NCBI GenBank assembly: GCA_022571985.1
Contig: JACZWU010000002.1
Span: 1-64,000 of the forward strand
From: Candidatus Zixiibacteriota bacterium
Lineage (GTDB): Bacteria > Zixibacteria > MSB-5A5 > GN15 > FEB-12
Length of the DNA stretch: 64,000 nt
Direction: 5' to 3'
Position numbers and translations under genes: made by a program. The first letter of the stretch is position 1. Every line of letters starts with the position of its first letter. Below the pieces are notes generated by a model. That model was not told the DNA's origin. It worked only from the letters and a program-made list of their open reading frames with translations, and made no database searches. This document shows, in pieces, positions 30,174 to 38,446 of this stretch.

Positions 30174-33100
30174 ATGTCAAGGAGAATTCCTTTAATACTA
30201 ATCTTCTCCTTACTGTTGATCGCAGTTAGTGCGACATCAGTATTCTCCGCCAAAAAGGCATGGGAGACTCCGCGGTACAATCCTATTATCCGTCAGGTCT
30301 GGGATTACGCGATGCCTATGGAGCATCCTACAATAAATGCCCCGGCCCGCAAAGCAGGTGATTATCCGCAAGCTTCATTAGGAGCATCGGTGCCATCCGC
30401 CTCTCCCGGTGCCGTAATTGGCAACACTTATTACGACTATCAAACGAACAACCGCATGAACCGTCGTATGATGGTCGGTCGTAATTTCGATACTGGTCTG
30501 GGTGACACACTGACACTGGTTCACGCGACCTGGATGGACCTTCCTGGTCCGGATTTCGGTAACGCCCGTACCGCGGGTTATGCCGCCTATAGTGCCGCCG
30601 ACAATGCTTATTTGACAGAAGTAAATATCACATTTTCCCCGGAATATTGTGGTTATTTTGAACTCGAAGTTACTCCTGACAACCGGGCTATTATTTGCGG
30701 TCACTGGAACCCTGATGGAGTTTCTGCTCATTATAGATCCACAGTCTTTTATGACGAAGTAGCCCCCGGCGATGCTGGCTTTGGTGTGAAAGCGATTGTA
30801 GATAGTGCTCTGTCGACTTGGAAAAACCCTTATTCCAACGGCGATGAAGTAGTAATATGGCCGACAGTTGGTTTTCAGGTCAGACCGACCGGTGAGGCAG
30901 TAACCCACGTTGCTGCTATAGCATTCTCTGGCGGTGGTTCAGGCCATATTGGCTATTACTTCCGCAGAGAAGGTCATGCAGACTCTGCTCTGGGTGATGG
31001 CTCTCTGTCGAGCTGTTTTATATCTGGAGAGATTGATCCTCTGGTAGAAGGCTGGGAATGCCCCTGGGTCTTTGACACTATACATGCTACTTCGGAAACA
31101 ATAGAAGCTTCCAAGAAGTCAGGTAAAGTGGCACTTTTCTGGACAGCAAATCTGCCGGAACCCGGTTGTGATACCTGTTCAATCAACGCTGACATGCCCG
31201 GTCCCAGGAATCGTTATTTCAATGACATTTATTATCAGATTTCAGATGACTATGGTGTGACCTGGAATCGCAGAGTAAATGCTACCAAGTTTGATACATT
31301 GACAGACAGATGGATTGCCTGGAATGACATTTGTGGTCTTTGGGTAGGCGATGCTCCCACCGAAGAGCTTCATATTGCCTGGAACGCCTCGGACATTGGC
31401 CGTTACCTGAGTGAAGGTATTATTGCTTACACTTCTCGTGTATATCACTGGGCCGAGTCATTCCCGGCTGGTGGTTTTGGCCCGCGTGTTGCGATGGTCA
31501 GCCAGAAGGATCCAATTATGTGTAATGCCGGATTCTTCAACGCTAATCTTTCCAAAATTAGCATGGCGACCTGTGCCGGTAACCTTTACATTTCAGCATC
31601 GGATCTTTGGGATGGCCATATTGATCCTGCTAATCCGGACTGTTCACAGCGCGGTTACGATGGCAGCGCCCTGGGAGCAGTTAATGGTGAGATAATTGTT
31701 GTTATATCTGATAACAACGGTGTATCTTTTGACCTGCCTCATAACCTGACCCGTTCACCAACACCTCAGTGTGACTCTGCCACAGGTGCCGTAGGAGAAT
31801 GTGCTTCAGACCACTGGGCTTCGATGGCGCCTTTTGGTATAGCGACACTGTCAGGTGATGATTTCTCCGGAGCCGATACTGTCCTGCCTCGTTCAGTCTC
31901 TTATCCTGATGGAGTAGGCACAAACTGGCTGCATATGGTTTATGAACAGGATCTTGACCCGGGTGGAATTGTTTTTGGCCATGGAACTTGGCAGAATAAC
32001 CCCTTTAGGCATATTCGTATAGCCTGTGTTAATCCTGATCAGATACCGGTTCCGGTTTATGAATACACCGAAATAAACTGGCCTAACTATGTTAAGCCCG
32101 ACTCTATCAAAGATACTACCCTGATCATAGAGAATACCGGTAATGCAACCTTGAATATTACAGTATCAACCGAAGAAGACACCGGCCCCCCCGGCTGGCT
32201 TTCAGCTTCTAATTTTGCAACGATAATTACCGATGGAGCCAACAACGCTGATACCGGAACGATTACTTTTGACGCTTCTGGTATTTCTCAGGCGAAAATC
32301 AACGCCGCTGGTGGTCATATTACGGTTACGGGTCGAGTATTGTTTGACCATGATGGTCCGAGCGATATAGATACTCTTGAAGTGATTTTGATAGTCACGG
32401 ATACAGTTCTCTTGACCGTTTGGGATACAATCTCAACAGGCGTAATCTCTTTGGCAGTAGCCACCAACGGCCAGTTTGGCGGTGGTACCGGAGTCGGCCC
32501 GGGAGTCCAAATGGACTACTGGTTTGACCCGGCCGAGTGCGACACCTTTGATTCTATTGTAGGTTTAACCGATGTTTACCTCTATGATGGCAGCTTTGTG
32601 GTAGGCGGTATCATAGACGACGATGGTAGTCCCGATACCATTTTGACCAACCAGATATTTGATCAGGGACCTCGTAGTCCCAGTTCAGTTTATTCTCTGG
32701 AGGCTCCGGCTGCTCCTGTCACAGATGGCATGCTTCAGACCTGGAGTACCGGTAAGATGACCAACCATGATTCGTCATTAGCTTTTCATGTGACCTATTA
32801 TGCGCCACAGGCAACGGCTACTTATAGTGGTGGCTGGCAAGCCGACCAGCAGTTCATCACCAAAAGCCTTAAGATTTGGTCCAACAATGGCCTGAATCAT
32901 GACAGTCTGGCTATAGGTGATGCCATAGACTGGGATATTCCATCCGACCGGAAGGATACTGCCGGTGCCGTTGTCGGTACTCAATCTGATAACAGAGGTG
33001 AAGTAAGCTCAGATTTGAGTCTTATTTACTTTATCGGAGCGGAGACTGGCCTCGACAATGCAACCGAGTGTCAGGAGAATGATGCCCGTTTTGGTGGTAT

Positions 33101-33692
33101 GGCTCATGCTTATACGACTCATTATAATGGTGCAACCAGGAAGTGGACTATCGTTGATACTCTTCCTTACGGTGGATATGCTGAGGCAAATGCTCGTTAT
33201 GTCTATACCGGTTGGGATGACAACGAGCTTTATGCAAACATGGCATTAGCATCAGGTTTAATTCCGTGGAGTCATCCTGATCCTGACTCAGCCGAGACAG
33301 ACCTGCATGGAGTCTTGACATATAAGTTTAAGTATAATCTCCTTGCCGGCGATACTTTGGTAGTTTACACGGTATTGGCCTCGGTACGTGAGGATCTTGC
33401 TGGTCCTGGTCGTATAGAGGACCTGGCCGATAAGGGTCGTAACTTTACTCACTATTTTGGTTGTTGTCGTGGCCTTCGTGGTGATTTGAACAATGACAAT
33501 AAAGATGCAAACGTGCTTGATCTGACTTTCTCGGTAGACAGAATCTTCCGTGGCGGTGGTAAAGCCGTTTGTTCAGGTGAAGCTGATCCCAACAGTGACG
33601 GGAATATTCTAAATGTACTTGACTTGACATTCCTGGTAGACCGTATCTTCCGTGGTGGAGATGCACCTAATAGCTGCGGATCGCCTCTATAG
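30174..33692 (+). CDS. Secreted BNR/sialidase-like protein with double dockerin-like C-terminus
   Basis: The protein has 1172 residues. The start is ATG 30174, with AAAGGAG at 30161-30167 six bases upstream; the in-frame TTG at 30171 is less likely. A signal peptide covers about residues 1-26 (positively charged start, long hydrophobic run, SATSVFSA). The body to about residue 620 has YYQISDDYGVTWNRRVN and DNNGVSFDLPHN motifs that resemble the SxDxGxTW Asp-box turns of BNR/sialidase-type beta propellers. Next comes an Ig-like segment of the IENTGNATLNITVS kind, then a beta-rich region. The C-terminus has two dockerin-like loops (GDLNNDNKDANVLD and ADPNSDGNILNVLD), each ending in RIFRGG. Catalytic activity cannot be assigned; a non-enzymatic secreted propeller is equally possible. 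A strong terminator follows. Confidence 0.85.
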   Translation: MSRRIPLILIFSLLLIAVSATSVFSAKKAWETPRYNPIIRQVWDYAMPMEHPTINAPARKAGDYPQASLGASVPSASPGAVIGNTYYDYQTNNRMNRRMMVGRNFDTGLGDTLTLVHATWMDLPGPDFGNARTAGYAAYSAADNAYLTEVNITFSPEYCGYFELEVTPDNRAIICGHWNPDGVSAHYRSTVFYDEVAPGDAGFGVKAIVDSALSTWKNPYSNGDEVVIWPTVGFQVRPTGEAVTHVAAIAFSGGGSGHIGYYFRREGHADSALGDGSLSSCFISGEIDPLVEGWECPWVFDTIHATSETIEASKKSGKVALFWTANLPEPGCDTCSINADMPGPRNRYFNDIYYQISDDYGVTWNRRVNATKFDTLTDRWIAWNDICGLWVGDAPTEELHIAWNASDIGRYLSEGIIAYTSRVYHWAESFPAGGFGPRVAMVSQKDPIMCNAGFFNANLSKISMATCAGNLYISASDLWDGHIDPANPDCSQRGYDGSALGAVNGEIIVVISDNNGVSFDLPHNLTRSPTPQCDSATGAVGECASDHWASMAPFGIATLSGDDFSGADTVLPRSVSYPDGVGTNWLHMVYEQDLDPGGIVFGHGTWQNNPFRHIRIACVNPDQIPVPVYEYTEINWPNYVKPDSIKDTTLIIENTGNATLNITVSTEEDTGPPGWLSASNFATIITDGANNADTGTITFDASGISQAKINAAGGHITVTGRVLFDHDGPSDIDTLEVILIVTDTVLLTVWDTISTGVISLAVATNGQFGGGTGVGPGVQMDYWFDPAECDTFDSIVGLTDVYLYDGSFVVGGIIDDDGSPDTILTNQIFDQGPRSPSSVYSLEAPAAPVTDGMLQTWSTGKMTNHDSSLAFHVTYYAPQATATYSGGWQADQQFITKSLKIWSNNGLNHDSLAIGDAIDWDIPSDRKDTAGAVVGTQSDNRGEVSSDLSLIYFIGAETGLDNATECQENDARFGGMAHAYTTHYNGATRKWTIVDTLPYGGYAEANARYVYTGWDDNELYANMALASGLIPWSHPDPDSAETDLHGVLTYKFKYNLLAGDTLVVYTVLASVREDLAGPGRIEDLADKGRNFTHYFGCCRGLRGDLNNDNKDANVLDLTFSVDRIFRGGGKAVCSGEADPNSDGNILNVLDLTFLVDRIFRGGDAPNSCGSPL

Positions 33693-33752
33693 TAAAGTAA
33701 GTAAGTCGACGAATAACATATAACCAGTCATGTACTGGTAAGTTATAAAGAC

Positions 33753-33788
33753 AATGGCCATCCCGGGCAATCGGGGTGGCCATTTTAT
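33753..33788 (+). terminator. Rho-independent-type terminator
   Basis: A 13-bp stem (33753-33765 with 33772-33784, one G-U pair) closes a six-base loop and is followed by a short T-rich tail. It ends the transcript of the dockerin-tailed gene. Confidence 0.88.
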
Positions 33789-34808
33789 GTTTAGCTAAAC
33801 GAGAATATCATCGTATATTGATAACTAAGTTAACCCCGGCGGAGTGCCACCACCGATTTACTTGCCAATATTGTGAGGACTACAAAACAAGCAGGTAATT
33901 TGATTATGAGAATTAGAACAGCGTCCCGGCACTTTTTGACTTTTTTGTTTCTGTTGCTGGTAGTTTCGTCAGCATCTGCAGAAAAATATCCGGACGGAGA
34001 TCCTCCAAAACCTTACATAATTAAAGGGCGTCTTACTATTCAATTTGAAGATGAGGTCAGTACAGAATCGTTCAGCCAGAGCTTTGGAAAAGTAAATTTT
34101 TCTCTGCCGAGTCTGGATATCATTTTAGAAAAGTATAATGTATATTCGGCAAATGCTGTTTTTCCCTGGCGCAAGGAAAAACCTAAAGCAAACTCAGGAA
34201 TTTACGACCTCACCAGATTCTGGGAAATTTACTTTGCTGAAACTGCCGACGAAAATAGATTAATAGAAGAATTACTTCAAAACCCAAACGTTCGAAATGT
34301 CGAAACTGTCTGGGCGTTGCCAATTCATGCCTCTCCTGATGATCCTTCCTGGAATTTACAATGGGCCATGTTTCCCGGAGGGATAGATCCGTTGTTTTAT
34401 GATGCCTGGGATCTGGAAACGGGATCGGACTCAATCAAATTTGCCAATATTGATACCGGCGTTGACTACTGACATCCTGACCTTGTGGGAAACGTCTGGG
34501 TAAATCCCGGAGAAGATCTGGATGGAGATGGTCTGGTCTTTGACGTCAACGACTTAAACGGTATCGACGATGACGGTAATGGCATTGTTGATGACCTGAT
34601 AGGCTACGATTTTTTTACAGGTTGGGCGGATTAGGAACAATGCCCGGAGAGGATGGCGGTGTCCGGGACCCGGATCCTAATGACTTTAACAGCCATGGTA
34701 CTCATATTGCCGGGATCGCGGCCGGGATGAATAACAACGGCACCGGTGTAACCGGCATAGCCTGGAGATTGGTTCGGAGGCAACAGGTCATATAGGGGAG
34801 TACAGATA

Positions 34809-35405
34809 ATGTGCCTGCGTGTCGGGGGAACAGCAGCAGATGGTCTGGGCTATGTCAATTCTACTAATTGCGGACAGGCAATTGACTATGCCGCTATGAT
34901 GGGGGCTGATGTAATTAATTGCAGCTGGGGGTCTCAAGGAACTTCGGCGATGGTTCAGGGAATGAGTAATGCAGCAGCGGCGGGGATTACTGTCGTGCAT
35001 GCTTCTGGAAATAGCAACTCAGAAGTACCGGACTTTTTGGACGTTTTGGGTGATGACGTCTTATCGGTCGCATCTACGACTTCTTCTGATACCAAGTCTG
35101 GATTTTCGAATTTTGGAGACTGGATAGATATAAGCGCTCCCGGCTCGAGTATCTACTCTACAGTCTCATTTGCCTATGTTCCGTCGTATGGCTATAAGTC
35201 GGGAACATCAATGGCTGCACCAATGATCTGCGGCACGGTGCTTCATATAAAATCGATGATGCCTTCACTTTCCCATCAGCAGATAGAATCGATTATATTT
35301 GCGACAGCCGATAATATTGATGCCCAAAACCCGTCATATATCGGATTCCTTGGTGCCGGAAGAATAAATGCATACAACGCCCTGGCCGGTCTTGCCAATA
35401 GCTAA
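34809..35405 (+). pseudogene. Fragment: S8 protease catalytic C-terminal half
   Basis: This open piece continues the protease of 33906-36186. It carries the oxyanion-region segment (HASGNSN) and the Ser motif GTSMAAP, ending GAGRINAYNALAGL, the usual end of an S8 domain. In the same frame upstream of the methionine the peptide GDWFGGN reads on from the previous fragment, so this ATG is not a real start. Confidence 0.7.
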
Positions 35406-36186
35406 ATTCAGCGCCGACATGACCGAGGGCAGCGCGCCTCTGACAGTTCAGTTTAGTGACCTGTCGCCAAACTCTCCATTTTTCTGGGAGTGGAGTTTTG
35501 GCACCGGCGACAGCTCGATTATACAGAACCCGGAGTATACTTATACTCAGCCGGGTATTTATTCTGTCTCACTTCGAATCGATGACGGCCACCCGCTGGG
35601 CTTGGGCGAAGAGCACCTGCGCAATTTCATCTGGGTCAGGAGCGACACCCTCGCTTTCGATTCAATCGTAGCCGTCAAGGGGCAAACTACCTCTTTACCT
35701 GTCTATCTATCCAACAGTTCCTTGATTAAAAAAATTGGCCTGTCATTTAGTTTGTCAAACGTTACAGGCGTGACTGTAGATTCCTTTGATATCTTAGCGA
35801 CACGCACCAGCAATTTTGAACGTGTTTCATTCGCTGTAGCAAATCCCGGCTCAGGGCAATGGCTGATAGAAATGATACCTGATACAAATGGCGGAGCTAA
35901 TTATCTGCCGGTTGGATCGGGGCTGTTTATAAAATTACTTATCAAAGTGGACACCTCTGCTCCATCTGGAATAATTGAGATTGATACTGCTGCAATAAGC
36001 GGTCAAGGGACGGTTATTTCATCAGTCTGGGGAGAGTACTTTCCTGACATTTATATAAGTGGTAAAATTGTTGTCGGATGTGCTTACGGTGACGCCAACT
36101 GTGATGGCGCTGCCGCAAATATTCTGGATTTGACCTATATGGTAGATTTCATATTCAGAAGCGGGCCTCCGCCCCCATCATCTTAG
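35368..36186 (+). pseudogene. Fragment: PKD, cohesin-like and dockerin-like tail of the protease
   Basis: Coding sense starts near 35395 (PIAKFSADMTEGSAPLTVQF, a PKD domain). A beta-rich segment of about 140 residues starting SIVAVKGQTTSLPVYLSNS resembles cohesin-like folds. The end is one dockerin-like loop, GDANCDGAAANILD, with FIFRSGPPPPSS as the last residues. The 35368 ATG itself lies in the shifted frame of the catalytic fragment. Confidence 0.7.
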
Positions 36187-36275
36187 GGAAATCGCCTGAT
36201 TTGAGCGTAAATTGTCAAATTAGGCGCAGAATTTGGGCCAAATTGGCAGCTTTATCAGTAAGACATTATTTTCTA

Positions 36276-36304
36276 TTGACTCATTTTATGCAAAATGATA
36301 TAAT
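36276..36304 (+). promoter_or_regulatory. Strong sigma70-like promoter with palindrome in the spacer
   Basis: TTGACT at 36276-36281, exactly 17 bases, then TATAAT at 36299-36304. The spacer holds the inverted repeat catttt-atgc-aaaatg (36282-36297), a possible operator. The next gene starts at 36457, giving a leader of about 145 bases. Confidence 0.62.
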
Positions 36305-36456
36305 TGGTAAAGCATAGATTGAACTCTAAATTGACTTTCGCTCAAACAGCGTTGGCCAGGAGGTGAATACTTATAGAATTTTGTTAAATTTTTGTAGTTG
36401 TTTTATTTTATGAATATTGAAATTAGCTCTATTATTATGACTTTGGAGGCAAAATA

Positions 36457-37338
36457 ATGAAATTAAAAAGCTTTGTTGTATTGGCAGCACTTATTTTTGC
36501 TGTCTCTTCTGTTTCCGCGCAGGACTTGGGTGCACCCGATAGTGTGAAACTGGTACCCGTCACGACACTACAAACCGGACTAAGCACGCAGACTTTTGAA
36601 CTTGCCTGTTCGGCCTTTGTCGATGTTACCGTACTTTCAACTCTTCAATTGGGCTGGGACTGGACAACCGCTTCGGCAACATTACAGATGGACAGCGCTG
36701 TACCATCGGCAGCTTTTGATGCTATGGCAATCGGACCTTTTTTCTTCCTGGATAATTCGTTGGCCACAACTAACTCTATGCAGGCAGCACTTGCCAGTGG
36801 GACTTCCGTTATTGGTGATGATTTCCCTGTCGCTGCAAGTTGGCAGCATGTTTGTACTTATTACATGACTATGACAAACTGGATTGCATCAAGTTCGCTC
36901 GCTATAGACACTGCATTTGACACAGCTTTTGTTTCAACTGAATATATTTTCATCCCCTTGGGTGGAATAGACTATGACCCGATCTGGGGCGGCCCGATTA
37001 ATATTTCCGGTACCGCAGTTGAAGAAAGTATTACTGATATTCTGCCTGCATCTTTTCAGCTGGAGCAGAATTATCCCAATCCCTTTAACCCTTCAACCAG
37101 TATCTGGTTTGATTTGCCCACCAGAGCCAAGGTTACGCTCACAGTATTTAACCTCTTGGGTCAGGAAGTTTCTACCCTGGTAGATGAAGACTTGCCCGCC
37201 GGAAGACATTTATCCACTTGGGACGGTCATTCCGATAATGGCGCTCCTGTGGCCAGCGGCATATACTTCTACAAACTGATTGCTGATGCCGATGATAACA
37301 AGTTTGTTGAAACCAAGAAAATGATGTTACTAAAGTAA
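36457..37338 (+). CDS. Secreted protein with T9SS type A sorting domain
   Basis: The protein has 293 residues. ATG 36457 follows GGAGG at 36445-36449. Residues 1-21 are a clear signal peptide ending SVSA|QD. The middle part, about 165 residues, is beta-rich with WDWTTASATLQMDS and FIPLGGIDYDP, and resembles the cohesin-like bodies of related secreted proteins (inference). The last 85 residues are a classic Por secretion/T9SS type A sorting domain: QNYPNPFNPST, LTVFNLLGQEVSTLVD, ASGIYFYKL and KKMMLLK. The protein is therefore probably exported to the periplasm by Sec and sorted to the surface by a type IX-like system. Its own promoter and terminator make it a single transcription unit. Confidence 0.85.
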   Translation: MKLKSFVVLAALIFAVSSVSAQDLGAPDSVKLVPVTTLQTGLSTQTFELACSAFVDVTVLSTLQLGWDWTTASATLQMDSAVPSAAFDAMAIGPFFFLDNSLATTNSMQAALASGTSVIGDDFPVAASWQHVCTYYMTMTNWIASSSLAIDTAFDTAFVSTEYIFIPLGGIDYDPIWGGPINISGTAVEESITDILPASFQLEQNYPNPFNPSTSIWFDLPTRAKVTLTVFNLLGQEVSTLVDEDLPAGRHLSTWDGHSDNGAPVASGIYFYKLIADADDNKFVETKKMMLLK

Positions 37339-37357
37339 TAAAAGCATTGAAATTTTC

Positions 37358-37394
37358 ATGCCCCCGCTTTCATTAAAGCGGGGGCATTTTGTTT
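37358..37394 (+). terminator. Rho-independent-type terminator
   Basis: A 13-bp perfect stem (37358-37370 with 37375-37387), loop of four bases, then TTTG-TTT. It lies just after the stop at 37338 and only about 40 bases before the start of the following gene. Confidence 0.9.
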
Positions 37395-37429
37395 ATAATT
37401 CATGTACAAAACATTTCTCAGGTGGTAGC

Positions 37430-38296
37430 GTGCGATCATATATTTTTTTACTTACAATCTTTATTATTTCCCAGATTGCTGTTGCCCAGCAGGATCCCAA
37501 TGATCTCGGTCAGGCCGACACCGTAGCACTGGAAATAGGCTATTTTCAGGCAGATAATCAAAATGTGAATTTTACAGTAGAAGCCTGGGTATATTCCGAC
37601 AATCCTATTTCATCATTCATCTCCGGGTTTAAATGGGACAATGCTGCCTTGCACTTAGATAGCGTTAAACCGGCGGCTATATTATCCGAAAATAGTCTGA
37701 CCGTTTTTCTATATTATCATGACAGCTATTTTGCTTCGAAAGACAACCAGATATTTACACTTGGAGGATTTTCAACTGGAAGCTCAATAGAGAGTTATCC
37801 AGAGTCCAGGCGCCTCTGGGCAACATACTATTTTAGTTCCAGCAGCTGGAATCCAAATGACAGCTTTGTGATAGATATTCTTCCAGCTGAAATAGTGGAC
37901 TTTAAATTTGTCAGAGAAGGCCCCTATTATCCAATCGGGTACAAGCCGCTGTTCTTGGGAGCATTAAGAATATCAGGCATTCCAACGGACATAAAGGAAG
38001 CAGAAGTAGAATTACCCGAAGATTTCTCACTTTTGCAAAACTACCCCAATCCATTTAATCCAACGACCACTATAGAATTTAGCCTGAACCAAAAATCTCA
38101 TACTTTGTTAGAAATTTTTAATATTGAAGGAAAAAAAGTCCAGACTTTAGTCAATCAGGTGCTTTCAGCCGGGCCACATAAATTTGAATGGAACGCCAAT
38201 TTTTCTGATAACACCAAGGCGCCCACGGGGATATACTTCTATAGACTGAAAAGTGGAGAATATGAAAAGTCGAATAAGATGATTTTGATAAAGTAA
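37430..38296 (+). CDS. Secreted protein with T9SS type A sorting domain (paralogous layout)
   Basis: The protein has 288 residues. The frame extends back to an ATG at 37358, but that codon lies inside the terminator stem. GTG 37430, preceded by AGGTGG at 37420-37425, gives a proper signal peptide (VRSYIFLLTIFIISQ, cleavage near AVA|QQ). The body starts DPNDLGQADTVALEIG and is beta-rich, with the same order of features as the upstream gene (SIP, LGQADTV/LGAPDSV start, LGALRISG/GGPINISG end), so the two look like distant paralogues. The C-terminal 85 residues are a T9SS sorting domain (QNYPNPFNPTTTIEF, GIYFYRLKSG, NKMILIK). There is little room for a separate promoter, so expression may depend on readthrough of the preceding terminator. 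Confidence 0.82.
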   Translation: MRSYIFLLTIFIISQIAVAQQDPNDLGQADTVALEIGYFQADNQNVNFTVEAWVYSDNPISSFISGFKWDNAALHLDSVKPAAILSENSLTVFLYYHDSYFASKDNQIFTLGGFSTGSSIESYPESRRLWATYYFSSSSWNPNDSFVIDILPAEIVDFKFVREGPYYPIGYKPLFLGALRISGIPTDIKEAEVELPEDFSLLQNYPNPFNPTTTIEFSLNQKSHTLLEIFNIEGKKVQTLVNQVLSAGPHKFEWNANFSDNTKAPTGIYFYRLKSGEYEKSNKMILIK

Positions 38297-38361
38297 AAAC
38301 CAGTTAAATATTCTAGGCACCCCCGTAACTTATTGAAGCGCAATAAATTATAACATATATA

Positions 38362-38390
38362 TTGACTTTACTACCGCTATTTGCTATTAT
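38362..38390 (+). promoter_or_regulatory. Sigma70-like promoter upstream of the glycosidase gene
   Basis: TTGACT at 38362-38367, 17-base spacer, TATTAT at 38385-38390. The coding start is 57 bases further on. The surrounding DNA is AT-rich. Confidence 0.55.
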
Positions 38391-38446
38391 TATAGCTACA
38401 TCCATAATGTTGTTATAAGTTAACCCATTGAACTATAAGGATTTAT

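Larger units (their letters stand above)
33906..36186 (+). pseudogene. Broken subtilisin-like (S8) protease with PKD, cohesin-like and dockerin-like regions
   Basis: Read across frames this is one roughly 760-residue secreted S8 peptidase. It has a signal peptide (MRIRTASRHF start at 33906; an in-frame GTG lies at 33873), an inhibitor-like propeptide, and the catalytic Asp in IDTGVDY just before 34472. The catalytic His is in SHGTHIAG near 34691-34715 and the Ser in SGTSMAAPM near 35200. A PKD domain, a cohesin-like segment and a single dockerin-like loop follow. The frame is broken by TGA at 34473-34475 right after GVDY, a one-base loss around 34620-34640, a one-base gain near 34762-34770, and another gain near 35393. 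All three catalytic residues survive in separate frames, which points to recent inactivation or local sequence error. Neighbouring genes show no such errors. Confidence 0.8.

Noticed and set aside
34473-34475. TGA read as an amino acid or selenocysteine in the protease
   Set aside because: TGA ends several intact genes here (53113, 57005, 57819 and 60358), and three frameshifts follow in the same gene. Inactivation or sequence error is simpler.
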